Assembly (NCBI GenBank): GCA_964581885.1
Contig: CAZOPS010000002.1
Span: forward strand, 1 to 36,228
Direction of reading: 5' to 3'
Length of the DNA: 36,228 bases
From: JAYEID01 sp964581885
GTDB lineage: Bacteria > Patescibacteriota > WWE3 > JAUXAW01 > JAYEID01
In this document: piece by piece, positions 16,062 through 24,562 of the stretch
How the letters are laid out: each line of letters begins with the position of its first letter
Position numbering within the stretch: position 1 is the stretch's first letter
Position numbers and translations under genes: made by a program
The notes under the pieces: model-generated
What the model saw: only the letters and a program-made list of their open reading frames with translations
What the model was told of the DNA's origin: nothing
The model's database searches: none

Positions 16062-19000
16062 ATGTTTAGAAAAGTCTCATCAAAATTAAATTTTGCTGAT
16101 CTTGAACATAAAGTCCTTAAGTTTTGGGAGGAAAACAAGATTCGTGAGAAGTATTTACGAAAGAATGAGCAAGCGAATAAGCGGTTTTCTTTTCTAGATG
16201 GCCCCATTACTGCGAACAATCCTATGGGTGTTCACCATGCTTGGGGCAGAACTCTTAAGGATTTGTACCAGCGGTTTAATAATATGTGCGGATTTAAGGA
16301 AAGGTTTCAGAACGGTTTTGATAATCAAGGTCTTTGGGTAGAGGTTGAAGTGGAGAAGAAGCTTGGCTTTGAAAATAAGAAAGATATCGAGGAGTATGGA
16401 ATTGCGAAGTTTGTGGAGAAGTGTAAGAAGCACACCAAGCATTTTGCTCAAGTTCAGACCGAACAGTCTAAGCGGTTGGGTTATTTTATGGATTGGGAAA
16501 ATAGTTATTATACTATGAGTGAGGAAAATAATTATGCGATTTGGCATTTTTTGAAGAAAGTGTGGCACGATGGGAATTTGTACAAGGGGCGAGATAGTGT
16601 GCCGTGGTGCCCACGTTGCGGTACTGCTATTTCTCAACACGAGATTCTCACCGAAGAATATCAAGAACTCACCCACGACTCCGTTTTCTTTAAACTTTCT
16701 CTGGTTGAACGTACCGGCGAAGGGAAAAAGCTAAGCTTTGGGAACTTTTCTGAAAGCTTAGCTTTAAGGAATTCGCCGGAACAGGCTGACGAGCTGACAA
16801 GCTGTCCAGCTGTCTCACTGTTAGTCTGGACCACCACCCCTTGGACTATTCCCGGGAATATGGCAGTTGCTGTGGATCCTGAACTTGACTACTGGTTATG
16901 GAAAACTGACGCTGGAGAGTATCTTATTTTCGCTAGTCCTGACCAAGGAACGGGGAAGCTAGCTTCTACGGAAGATGAGGAGGCCGAACCCTTGAATGCT
17001 TTAGATGTAGTGAAGTCTGGCGAAAAAGTCCGGGAATTTAAAGGAAGGGAGTTGGTAGGGTTAGCTTATGAAGCGCCGTATCAGGCTCTGAAAGCAACAG
17101 AAGAGGCAGTAGGAGCAAATAAATACAAAGTGGTTGCTGCCGACCCTCTTGTACTTTCTGTTGATCCATCTCAAGGTACTGGAATTGTTCACATTGCTCC
17201 TGGTTGTGGTGCTGAGGACTTTCAGCTTGGTACGCAAGAGGATATTCCTGCCCTTCCAGTTATAGACGAATCGGCTAATTATTTAGATGGCTTTGGTAAA
17301 TTTGCGGGTAAAAATGCTAAAGAGCATCCCGAGCTTATTTTGGATGACTTAAAAAATAGGGATAGCGGTAAGTTCTTTCATAAAGTTGTTCCCTATACTC
17401 ACCGCTATCCAACCTGTTGGCGCTGTAAGAGCGAGTTAGTTTGGCGGGTGGTAGATGAATGGTACATTGCTATGGATGATGAGCGGAAAGAAGGCGCGCG
17501 TGATTATCGCAGTGAACTCAAAGAAATTATTAAGGATGTCAAATGGATTCCAGAGTTTGGTTATAAACGCGAGTTGGATTGGCTTAATAATATGGAGGAT
17601 TGGTTGATTTCTAAGAAGCGTTATTGGGGACTTTGCTTACCACTTTGGGTTTGTGAAGATTGCGGAAAATTTGAAGTTATTGGGTCCAAGGGAGAATTAA
17701 AAGAACGTGCAGTGAGTGGTTGGGCTGAGTTTGAGGGGCACACACCCCACCGTCCTTACGTAGATGCGGTTGAAATTGAATGTTCCAAATGTGGTGCCAG
17801 AGCAAAAAGGATAAAAGATGTAGGCAACCCTTGGCTGGATGCAGGTATTGTTGCTTATTCTACTCTTAAATATTTTGAAGACCGTGATTACTGGCAAAAG
17901 TGGTTTCCAGCAGATTTGGTTTTGGAGTGTTTTCCTGGCCAGTTTAAAAATTGGTTTTATTCTCTTTTAGCAATGAGTACTGTTTTGGAAGGGAAAACAC
18001 CCTTTAGGACTTTGCTCGGACACGGTTTGGTGCATGATGAGCATGGGGAGGAAATGCATAAATCCAAAGGTAATGCAATTTGGTTTGATGATGCAGCCGA
18101 AAAGATGGGCGTAGATCCTATGCGGTGGATTTATGCAACTCAAGACCCTGCTCATAATCTTAATTTTGGTTATGGTCCAGCTAGGGAGGTAAAGCGTAGA
18201 TTTCTCTTTATTCTTTGGAATTCTTTTAAGTACTTTGTGACATATGCCCGTTTAGATGATTTTGATCCTGCGGAGGCAATGGAATTGCCAGAGGGAGAAG
18301 AACGCTTTACATTGGATACCTTTGATTTGAATGTTATGGATCGCTGGATTATTTCTAGGTCTAACGAAGCATTTAAGAAAGCAAAAGATTATCTAGAAAA
18401 TTATCAAAATCATAAGGCAGCTGAGGTGTTGGAAAATTTTGTGGTTAAAGATCTTTCTACTTGGTATATTCGTCGTACTCGTGATCGTGTGGGTCCCACA
18501 GCACCTGATGGGGAGGATAAGTTTTGCGCTTACCAAACTTTTTATGGAGTGTTGTTAAGACTAACTAAGGTGCTTGCTCCCTTTGTTCCTTTTGTTACTG
18601 AAGAGATGTATCAGGTTTTAACTGAGGCTCAAAATGTTAAAGGTGAAAAAAGCGATGTTTTTGGAAAGGAGGAATCTGTCCACCTTACCAGCTGGCCAAA
18701 GTATCATGAGTACTTAACTGATAAGGAAGTTCTTAGCAAAATGAAAATTGTGCGGGAAATTTGTGAAAAAGGCCATTCAGCGCGGCGAAAGGCAGGGATT
18801 AAAGTCCGGCAACCCCTGGGGGAATTACAAATTTTAAATTCTAAATTTTCAATGCCAGAAGAATATCTACAAGTGATTAAAGACGAGTTAAATGTTAAAG
18901 ATGTTACCTTTGAGGAGGGAAAAGGGGCAATGGAAATAAAGCTAGATACAGAGATAACTGAAGAACTCCGGTTGGAAGGGACAGCTAGGGAAATGGTGAG

Positions 19001-19181
19001 GAATATTCAAAAAGCACGTAGAAAAGCAGGTTGCGAATGGGATGACAAAATTATTACTACCTATCCTCGAACTGAGCAGAATGAGTCTGCGGTTGAGTCT
19101 TTTAGAGATTACATTAAGAAACAAACGCTTTCTGTGCAGCTTCAATCTGGTGAGGGCTATGAAGTGCGGGTTGCTAAATAG
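16062..19181 (+). CDS. ileS: Isoleucyl-tRNA synthetase (IleS2/eukaryote-archaeal-like)
   Basis: This class I synthetase charges tRNA-Ile. The HIGH-equivalent is PMGVHHAWG with His58-His59. The KMSKS-equivalent is MHKSKGN (residues 665-671). Zinc-ribbon Cys pairs lie in VPWCPRCGT, CWRCK and CEDCGKF. The editing domain includes LVWTTTPWTIPGN. LWVEVEVEKKLGF and DWENSYYTMSEENNYAIWHFLK are typical of the longer IleRS type found in archaea, eukaryotes and some bacteria; such types are often mupirocin-tolerant, which is an inference here. The start is the ATG at 16062 rather than an upstream TTG. TGGTAGGAT (16025-16032) could be its own extended -10 promoter downstream of the leader terminator. Confidence 0.96.
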   Translation: MFRKVSSKLNFADLEHKVLKFWEENKIREKYLRKNEQANKRFSFLDGPITANNPMGVHHAWGRTLKDLYQRFNNMCGFKERFQNGFDNQGLWVEVEVEKKLGFENKKDIEEYGIAKFVEKCKKHTKHFAQVQTEQSKRLGYFMDWENSYYTMSEENNYAIWHFLKKVWHDGNLYKGRDSVPWCPRCGTAISQHEILTEEYQELTHDSVFFKLSLVERTGEGKKLSFGNFSESLALRNSPEQADELTSCPAVSLLVWTTTPWTIPGNMAVAVDPELDYWLWKTDAGEYLIFASPDQGTGKLASTEDEEAEPLNALDVVKSGEKVREFKGRELVGLAYEAPYQALKATEEAVGANKYKVVAADPLVLSVDPSQGTGIVHIAPGCGAEDFQLGTQEDIPALPVIDESANYLDGFGKFAGKNAKEHPELILDDLKNRDSGKFFHKVVPYTHRYPTCWRCKSELVWRVVDEWYIAMDDERKEGARDYRSELKEIIKDVKWIPEFGYKRELDWLNNMEDWLISKKRYWGLCLPLWVCEDCGKFEVIGSKGELKERAVSGWAEFEGHTPHRPYVDAVEIECSKCGARAKRIKDVGNPWLDAGIVAYSTLKYFEDRDYWQKWFPADLVLECFPGQFKNWFYSLLAMSTVLEGKTPFRTLLGHGLVHDEHGEEMHKSKGNAIWFDDAAEKMGVDPMRWIYATQDPAHNLNFGYGPAREVKRRFLFILWNSFKYFVTYARLDDFDPAEAMELPEGEERFTLDTFDLNVMDRWIISRSNEAFKKAKDYLENYQNHKAAEVLENFVVKDLSTWYIRRTRDRVGPTAPDGEDKFCAYQTFYGVLLRLTKVLAPFVPFVTEEMYQVLTEAQNVKGEKSDVFGKEESVHLTSWPKYHEYLTDKEVLSKMKIVREICEKGHSARRKAGIKVRQPLGELQILNSKFSMPEEYLQVIKDELNVKDVTFEEGKGAMEIKLDTEITEELRLEGTAREMVRNIQKARRKAGCEWDDKIITTYPRTEQNESAVESFRDYIKKQTLSVQLQSGEGYEVRVAK

Positions 19182-19258
19182 CAACTGTGGAAGCGCTATA
19201 CCTCCAGAGAATAGCTGCTCCTTTTTTGCGAAAGCCATGTTGTTCCATCTGTGCTTTC

Positions 19259-19293
19259 AGAGTCCTGACGCTTCTAGGGTTAGGGCTCTTTTT
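19259..19293 (+). terminator. Terminator after ileS
   Basis: AGAGTCCTGA (19259-19268) pairs with TTAGGGCTCT (19280-19289) through 10 bp including two G-U pairs, followed by TTTT. Confidence 0.6.
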
Positions 19294-19359
19294 CATGTAT
19301 TTGTTGGTAGTTTATGAGATCTGGAAATGCGGTGGTGGTTATATGCTAGCTAATTTTGG

Positions 19360-19369
19360 NNNNNNNNNN
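19360..19369. other. Assembly gap (10 N)
   Basis: Ten N bases join two contigs 15 bp before the PBP start codon. The real gap length and the promoter region of the PBP gene are therefore unknown. Confidence 0.98.
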
Positions 19370-19384
19370 AAGATATAGACAGGA

Positions 19385-21592
19385 ATGAAAACAGTTAGAA
19401 AAAGAAACTTACCAAAATATTTTGAGAAATTTTTAATTATTGTCGTTTTTTGTTTTGTTTTGGGTTTGGGTGTATTGGCCTTGTTTTTAAAGGATGTTCC
19501 TTTGAGGTATGCACCTGATCTAACTACTCGAGTATACGACCGAAAAGGGGAGTTAATATACGAGATTTATCGGGATGAAAATAGGGTATGGGTTCCACTT
19601 GAAGAGGTCCCAGAGGATTTGCGTAATGCTACTATTGCAATGGAAGATGCGCGTTTTTATAGACACGTGGGCTTTGATCCAGTAGCTATTGGGCGAGCAT
19701 TGCATTCTATTATTTTTAAAAAGAATTTGCAGGGAGCCTCAACATTAACGCAACAGTTTGCAAAAAATGCTTTTCTTACTTCAGAACAAACTGTTACTCG
19801 AAAAATAAAAGAAGTAATTATTGCTACTCTTCTTGAACTCCGCTATTCGAAAGAAGAGATCTTAGAAGCATATTTAAACGAGGTTTCTTATGGTGGTGTA
19901 TACCATGGAGTGGAAAGTGCTTCTCAGTTCTATTTCGAAAAAAGCGTAAATGAGCTTACATTGGGAGAGTCATCAGCTCTTATTGCTCTTACTAGAGCTC
20001 CTACAGCACTTTCGCCTTATCTACATGGGGAGGAAACAATAAAGAAACGTCAAAGCAAGGTTTTGCAGAAGATGGAGGAGTTTGGGTACGTTACTGCTGA
20101 TGAGCGCGAAAAAGCTATTGCTGAGGATATTAATTTTGTTTACAAGCCCCCAGCTTTTCGTGCGCCACATTTTTCTATGTATGTTCGCCAAGTGCTTGTA
20201 GAAACTTTTGGGGAAGAGGAGGTTTTTAAAAATGGTTTGCAAGTTTATACAACATTGGATTTGGAATTGCAAGAGTTTGTTGCTGAACAAGTTCAGGAAG
20301 AGCTGCAAAGGCTTGAGCGCCTAAATGTTTCTAATGGAGCAGTGCTGGTGACAGAACCTGGGAGCGGCGAGATCTTGGCAATGGTTGGTTCTAAAAATTA
20401 TTTTGATGATGAGATCGGTGGTGCTTATAATGTAATTTTGGCTCATCGGCAACCTGGGTCAGCTATTAAGCCTGTGCTGTATTCAAAGGCTTTTGAAGAG
20501 GGTTATACCCCAGCCACAATTTTATTTGACGTTCCGACAATCTATCAGAGGTCTTGGGGAAATTATGCACCTGTGAATTACGATGGCAGTTTTCACGGGC
20601 CAGTTACTGTTAGGCAAGCGCTAGCCAGCTCTTATAATGTTCCGGCAACGCGAATGCTTGCGGCAATGGGTGTTGAGAAAATTAAAGAGCAGGCTGATAA
20701 GGTGGGTATTCCGTATTATGGCGATGGTGGTGCAGATTTATCTTTGGCACTAGGTGGTGAGGCTGTACGCCCTCTTGATATGGCCGAAGCTTATGGTGTG
20801 TTTGCAAATGGTGGGGCGAAAGTAATTCCGCATCCCGTGCTTGAGGTGAAGGACCGTAATGATGAAATTTTACACAAGACATCTCCTGAGAGGGTACAAG
20901 TATTGAGTGGGGAAGTATCTTTTCTAGTTTCTGATATTTTGGCTGATGATTGGGCAAGGGCACCGGCATTTGGAACAAACAGCTTGTTGAGCTTTGGTGG
21001 TACAAAGGTTGCAGTAAAAACTGGAACCTCTAATATGAAAAGAGATAATTGGGCGATTGGTTATACTCCGGAATTTGTAGTGGTAGCTTGGGTAGGTAAT
21101 AATGATAACTCTCCCATGCATCCTTTTTTATCTTCTGGAGTTACCGGTGCTACGCCTCTTTGGAGAAAGGTTACTGCTAAACTGTTAGAAGCCCGAGGAA
21201 GTTCGTGGTACGAAAAGCCAGAAGGGGTAGTTTCAGTTGAGATTAGCTCAGTATCAGGAAAGAAATACTGTGGAGAGGGGGAGAAGAGGATTGAATACTT
21301 TGTTGCGGGAACAGAACCTACAGAGTGTGGTGAACTGACTAAGGTTTTGGTTTATGATGAGGATGATAAGAAAAGAATTATTGCCGAGGTTTCTGAAGAT
21401 GATGAAGAAGATTTTGAGGAAAATGCGGAAGAGTTTTTGGAGCACTTGTTTCAGAGAGATTTTAAGGATGAGGAAGTTGCTCACTATTCTATTGAGCTGG
21501 CGCCAGGGATAAAAACCGATCCTCTTTTGGAGGCCCGTCCGCAAGAACTAGTTTCGGAGAGCAGGAATATCGAGCCGTACCAAGACTTTTAA
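19385..21592 (+). CDS. Class A penicillin-binding protein (transglycosylase/transpeptidase)
   Basis: A bifunctional peptidoglycan synthase anchored by one N-terminal helix (about residues 16-36). The GT51 domain has catalytic Glu87 in AMEDARFYRH, plus GASTLTQQFAKN and RKIKEVIIATLLE. The transpeptidase domain has Ser359-A-I-Lys362 (QPGSAIKP), Ser416-Tyr-Asn418 and Lys545-Thr-Gly. The 735-residue length is normal for PBP1a-like enzymes. The C-terminus has an acidic tail and two Cys (KKYCGEG, TECGEL) outside the catalytic core. The following gene is a SEDS protein, so this region makes peptidoglycan. The start region is uncertain because an assembly gap is adjacent; AGGA precedes the ATG by 1 nt. 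Confidence 0.95.
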   Translation: MKTVRKRNLPKYFEKFLIIVVFCFVLGLGVLALFLKDVPLRYAPDLTTRVYDRKGELIYEIYRDENRVWVPLEEVPEDLRNATIAMEDARFYRHVGFDPVAIGRALHSIIFKKNLQGASTLTQQFAKNAFLTSEQTVTRKIKEVIIATLLELRYSKEEILEAYLNEVSYGGVYHGVESASQFYFEKSVNELTLGESSALIALTRAPTALSPYLHGEETIKKRQSKVLQKMEEFGYVTADEREKAIAEDINFVYKPPAFRAPHFSMYVRQVLVETFGEEEVFKNGLQVYTTLDLELQEFVAEQVQEELQRLERLNVSNGAVLVTEPGSGEILAMVGSKNYFDDEIGGAYNVILAHRQPGSAIKPVLYSKAFEEGYTPATILFDVPTIYQRSWGNYAPVNYDGSFHGPVTVRQALASSYNVPATRMLAAMGVEKIKEQADKVGIPYYGDGGADLSLALGGEAVRPLDMAEAYGVFANGGAKVIPHPVLEVKDRNDEILHKTSPERVQVLSGEVSFLVSDILADDWARAPAFGTNSLLSFGGTKVAVKTGTSNMKRDNWAIGYTPEFVVVAWVGNNDNSPMHPFLSSGVTGATPLWRKVTAKLLEARGSSWYEKPEGVVSVEISSVSGKKYCGEGEKRIEYFVAGTEPTECGELTKVLVYDEDDKKRIIAEVSEDDEEDFEENAEEFLEHLFQRDFKDEEVAHYSIELAPGIKTDPLLEARPQELVSESRNIEPYQDF

Positions 21593-21669
21593 AAAGTTTC
21601 AACTTAATTTTAGCTTGTGGTCCAAGGGTTGTCTTACGTTTATTAGTGTTAAGAACCATATTCAACAAT

Positions 21670-22746
21670 ATGTTAGCTAAGTTGCTTACTATCTTAGGAA
21701 AGTTAAAAATAGATGTCTTTTTGGTTTTTTCAATTTTGCTCCTCTTGGGCTTTGGGCTTATTGTAATTTGGAGCACTAATCCTGCGTTAGCTCAAAAGCA
21801 GGTTTATTTTGTCCTAGTTGGTTTAGTTTTATTTTTTCTCCTTTCTTTATTTGATTATCGTAATTTAGCACAAGTATCCCCTTACTTGTTTTTTGTTGTG
21901 GTTATCCTCTTAGCAATAACACCTTTGTTTGGCCAGCGTATTAGGGGTGCTGGGCGTTGGTTTCGGTTGGGACCTGTTACTTTTCAGCCCTCCGAGTTTG
22001 TAAAGTTATCTTTGGTTCTTGTACTGTCCTGGTTTTATTGCGTAAGTTCTCTAAAGCCTCTTTATAAGTTTCTTGTCGGTTTGGTGGTTTCGGTTGTTAT
22101 TGCGGGGCTAGTTGTAGTTCAGCCCGACCTGGGAACAGCAGTTGTTCTAATTGTTTTGTGGGGATTTGTCTCCTTTATGGCTCATTTGCCGCTCATCTAT
22201 TTTTTGTATTTTGCTGCTGTTGCTGTTTTGTTACTACCACTTGTTTGGGCTTTTTTGGCGCCGTATCAGAGGGAGAGAATCTTTTCTTTTCTAAATCCTG
22301 GTTCCGATCCTCTTGGGGGTGGATACAATGTGATCCAAGCTGTAATTGCTGTTGGTTCTGGTATGCTTCTAGGTAGGGGGTTGGGGAGGGGTCCGCAGTC
22401 TCAGCTACGATTTCTTCCAGAAAGAACAACAGATTTTATATTTGCATCTTTGGCTGAAGAGTGGGGACTTCTTGGGGTTATCGTGTTTCTAGGTTTGTTT
22501 TTTTCGCTTCTTGTTCGGGTGTGGAAAACAGCAAGTAGTTCGGATACGGGATTTGGGGCGCTTCTTTCTACTGGCATTTTTGCAATTATTTTTACGCAAG
22601 TTGTAATTAATGTGGGGATGAATGTGGGAATTATGCCTATAACTGGGCTTCCCTTGCCGCTTATTTCAGCTGGTGGCAGTTCCCTTATTACAACACTAGC
22701 TTCTTTGGGATTGGTTCATAGTGTTTTTATTCATAGTGAAACCTAG
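21670..22746 (+). CDS. FtsW/RodA-type SEDS glycosyltransferase
   Basis: SEDS proteins polymerise lipid II in the membrane, usually with a partner PBP. About ten hydrophobic helices are visible. Family signatures are GAGRWFRLGPVTFQPSEFVKLSLVL (near residue 95) and VVQPDLGTAVVL. NPGSDPLGGGYNVIQAVIAVGSGMLLGRGLG is the long extracytoplasmic loop, and GLPLPLISAGGSSLI lies near the C-terminus. The 358-residue length fits. The ATG at 21670 is preferred over GTG 21646. FtsW and RodA cannot be told apart reliably here; the ftsA/ftsZ genes are far upstream, while a class A PBP lies just ahead. Confidence 0.92.
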   Translation: MLAKLLTILGKLKIDVFLVFSILLLLGFGLIVIWSTNPALAQKQVYFVLVGLVLFFLLSLFDYRNLAQVSPYLFFVVVILLAITPLFGQRIRGAGRWFRLGPVTFQPSEFVKLSLVLVLSWFYCVSSLKPLYKFLVGLVVSVVIAGLVVVQPDLGTAVVLIVLWGFVSFMAHLPLIYFLYFAAVAVLLLPLVWAFLAPYQRERIFSFLNPGSDPLGGGYNVIQAVIAVGSGMLLGRGLGRGPQSQLRFLPERTTDFIFASLAEEWGLLGVIVFLGLFFSLLVRVWKTASSSDTGFGALLSTGIFAIIFTQVVINVGMNVGIMPITGLPLPLISAGGSSLITTLASLGLVHSVFIHSET

Positions 22747-22831
22747 ATTTCAATACTTACTATTCTGTCCTATCCGATTTTTTAATTTAGAATTTAAAAT
22801 TTAGAGTTTGAAACATGAGGTTTCTCTTTGC

Positions 22832-22928
22832 TGGTGGTTGCGCCTGGATTCGAACCAGGGACCTCCACAATGTGAGTGTGGTGCCCTGCCTGCCGGCAGG
22901 CAGGTCTAACCAGCTGAGCTACGCAACC
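22832..22928 (-). tRNA. tRNA-Val(CAC) interrupted by a 20-nt palindrome in the D-stem
   Basis: Leaving out 22885-22904 gives a flawless cloverleaf: acceptor GGTTGCG/CGCAACC, D-stem GCTC/GAGC, anticodon stem CCACA/TGTGG with loop CTCACAT (anticodon CAC, Val), T-arm CCTGG-TTCGAAT-CCAGG, discriminator A and encoded CCA. The extra 20 nt lie between the two middle bases of the 3' D-stem strand (GA/GC). No bacterial tRNA intron type is known to me at this site. It may be a pseudogene, or a tRNA with an extruded hairpin. Confidence 0.88.
22885..22904. repeat. Perfect palindrome CCTGCCTGCCGGCAGGCAGG inside tRNA-Val
   Basis: A self-complementary 20-mer that can fold as an 8-bp stem with a CCGG loop. 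Relatives occur at 13144, 30002, 32669, 35364 and 36081-36138, so it belongs to a dispersed repeat family. Confidence 0.9.
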
Positions 22929-23022
22929 ATAAAATTCCGCGCGAATCCTCTGTAATCTGTGCCAATTTTATTTTATCAGGAAGGTCCTTGCAGCTCAAAT
23001 TTAAGAGAGTTAACATAATCAC

Positions 23023-23604
23023 ATGCTGAAAAAGTTTTTTAAATCACTTGGAAATCTAATTTTGGACACATTAGAAGTGTTTGTGATGGCACTGGCACTT
23101 TTTGCCGTAGCCTATCTTTTTGTTTTTCAACCACACCAAATTAATGGAAATTCAATGTTTCCAAACTTTCGAGATAAAGAAATGTTAATTACAGAAAAAG
23201 TTTCTTTTTATCTTCGTAAGCCGAAGCGGGGAGAGATAATCGTATTTAAGTATCCTCGGGCACATGAATACGATTATATTAAGAGAGTAATTGGTTTACC
23301 GGGAGAAGCAATTGAAATAAAAAATGGAAAGATTTTTATTTACGATAAAGAGCATCCGGAAGGATTTGCTTTGGGAGAACCTTACCTTAGGAGCGATTCT
23401 AAGACAGAAGGAGGAGCTTTTCTTAAAGAAGGAGAAAAGTACAAAATTCCAGAGGGCGAATATTTTTTAATGGGGGATAACAGAGCAAGAAGTTCTGATT
23501 CACGTGATTGGGGAACCGTGAAAGAAGAAGAAATTGTGGGGAAGGCTTGGTTTAGATATTGGCCGCCACAAACCTTTGCAGTTATTGATCAGCCGCAATA
23601 CTGA
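23023..23604 (+). CDS. lepB: Signal peptidase I
   Basis: LepB cleaves signal peptides from exported proteins at the outer face of the membrane. There is one N-terminal membrane helix (about residues 17-35). The catalytic Ser44 lies in NGNSMFP and the general-base Lys87 in YDYIKRVIGLPGE. GDNRARSSDSRDWG is the conserved box E. The 193-residue length fits a Gram-positive-like enzyme. TAACAT lies 6 nt before the ATG, so a leaderless transcript is possible. The last 23 bp overlap the 3' end of the convergent rpmA gene. Confidence 0.96.
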   Translation: MLKKFFKSLGNLILDTLEVFVMALALFAVAYLFVFQPHQINGNSMFPNFRDKEMLITEKVSFYLRKPKRGEIIVFKYPRAHEYDYIKRVIGLPGEAIEIKNGKIFIYDKEHPEGFALGEPYLRSDSKTEGGAFLKEGEKYKIPEGEYFLMGDNRARSSDSRDWGTVKEEEIVGKAWFRYWPPQTFAVIDQPQY

Positions 23605-23842
23605 TTTTCTTTTTACCTTTCCGAACATTTCCAAATTGTACCCGGCCCGACTCTTCAGCATACAATGTGTAATCTTTACCCACGCCGACATTAGGACCAG
23701 GGTGATAGGTAGAACCACGCTGGCGTACTAGTATCTGACCAGCTTTTACCGCTTGCCCATGATTAACTTTTAGCCCCAACCGTTTTCCTGCTGGGGTTGT
23801 TTTTTGTCTTGCGCCTGCACCGGCAGCTTTTCGTTTTGCCAT
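23582..23842 (-). CDS. rpmA: Ribosomal protein bL27
   Basis: bL27 is a large-subunit protein whose N-terminal tail reaches the peptidyl-transferase centre. The 86-residue sequence has the basic N-terminus MAKRKAAGAGARQKTT, then GKRLGLKVNHGQAVKAGQILVRQRGSTYHPGPNVGVGKDYTLYA, all family landmarks. There is no cleavable N-terminal extension of the Firmicutes kind. It lies 61 bp downstream of rplU on the same strand, the usual rplU-rpmA order. Its 3' end overlaps lepB on the opposite strand by 23 bp. Confidence 0.97.
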   Translation of the reverse strand: MAKRKAAGAGARQKTTPAGKRLGLKVNHGQAVKAGQILVRQRGSTYHPGPNVGVGKDYTLYAEESGRVQFGNVRKGKKKISIAADQ

Positions 23843-23903
23843 ATAATTACAGATTTTTGCAGACTAAATCTGCTAAATTTCTCCAGAAATAAAACTAATG
23901 TTA

Positions 23904-24440
23904 CTATAGTTTTGACATAATCTCTTCTGCACCTTTTTCGCCAATACCTTTTATTTCTAGTAACTCATCTTTGCTCATATCAGCTAGGTTAGCAATGTCC
24001 GTTTTTCCCGCATTTTTGAGAGCATTTTTAGTTCTTGTTGATAATCCTAACGATTTTAGCGTTTCTTCTTTTTCAGTAGGTTTAGGTTTCGTCGTTTTTT
24101 TGGCCTTTTCTTCTTTTGATTTTTTTCCGTTACTTGTTATTTCCAAAACTTCTAGAACTGAAATTGGTTGACGATGCCCTTTTTTTCGGCGGTAGCGAGA
24201 TTTTGATTTGAACCTGCGAACGTAGATTTTTTTATCCTTCCCGTGCTCTAAAACTTTTAAAGCCACACTAAAGTTTTCTGTTTTTGGCAGTCCAATTTCA
24301 AGTTTTTTGCCTTGAGAAACAAGAAAAGGAGCAATTTCAAAGGTTTCACCTTCTTCATAAGGAACACGATTAACTTTTAGTTTGTCCCCTGGGGAAACAA
24401 GAAATTGACTCCCTGCTAAAGGAATTACTGCATAATCCAT
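23904..24440 (-). CDS. rplU: Ribosomal protein bL21 with C-terminal helix-hairpin-helix domain
   Basis: Residues 1 to about 103 are bL21: MDYAVIPLAGSQFLVSPGDKL, then KVLEHGKDKKIYVRRFKSKSRYRRKKGHRQP, the rRNA-binding signature. A Lys/Thr/Glu-rich linker (about 113-130) leads to residues about 131-178. There LGLSTRTKNALKNAGKTDI and LLEIKGIGEKGAEEI form an HhH fold much like the RNA polymerase alpha C-terminal domain. Normal bL21 is about 100-105 residues, so the extra domain is a real fusion: the frame is open with no internal restart needed. AAGGCG lies just before the ATG. The role of the extension is unknown. Confidence 0.93.
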   Translation of the reverse strand: MDYAVIPLAGSQFLVSPGDKLKVNRVPYEEGETFEIAPFLVSQGKKLEIGLPKTENFSVALKVLEHGKDKKIYVRRFKSKSRYRRKKGHRQPISVLEVLEITSNGKKSKEEKAKKTTKPKPTEKEETLKSLGLSTRTKNALKNAGKTDIANLADMSKDELLEIKGIGEKGAEEIMSKL

Positions 24441-24550
24441 CGCCTTGTGATTTTACACTAAAGAACCTGTAAACTCAAGTATTAAACAAGAAATCAGACA
24501 GTTGATGAATAATGTTTCAAGTTTTGTGTCTCTAGATTCTTTTGTTGTGA

Positions 24551-24556
24551 TATTAT
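24551..24556 (+). promoter_or_regulatory. Extended -10 box of the flippase gene
   Basis: TGA-TATTAT is an extended -10 whose hexamer ends 6 nt before the ATG, so transcription should start at or next to the start codon. No -35 is evident. Confidence 0.5.
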
Positions 24557-24562
24557 ATTTTT

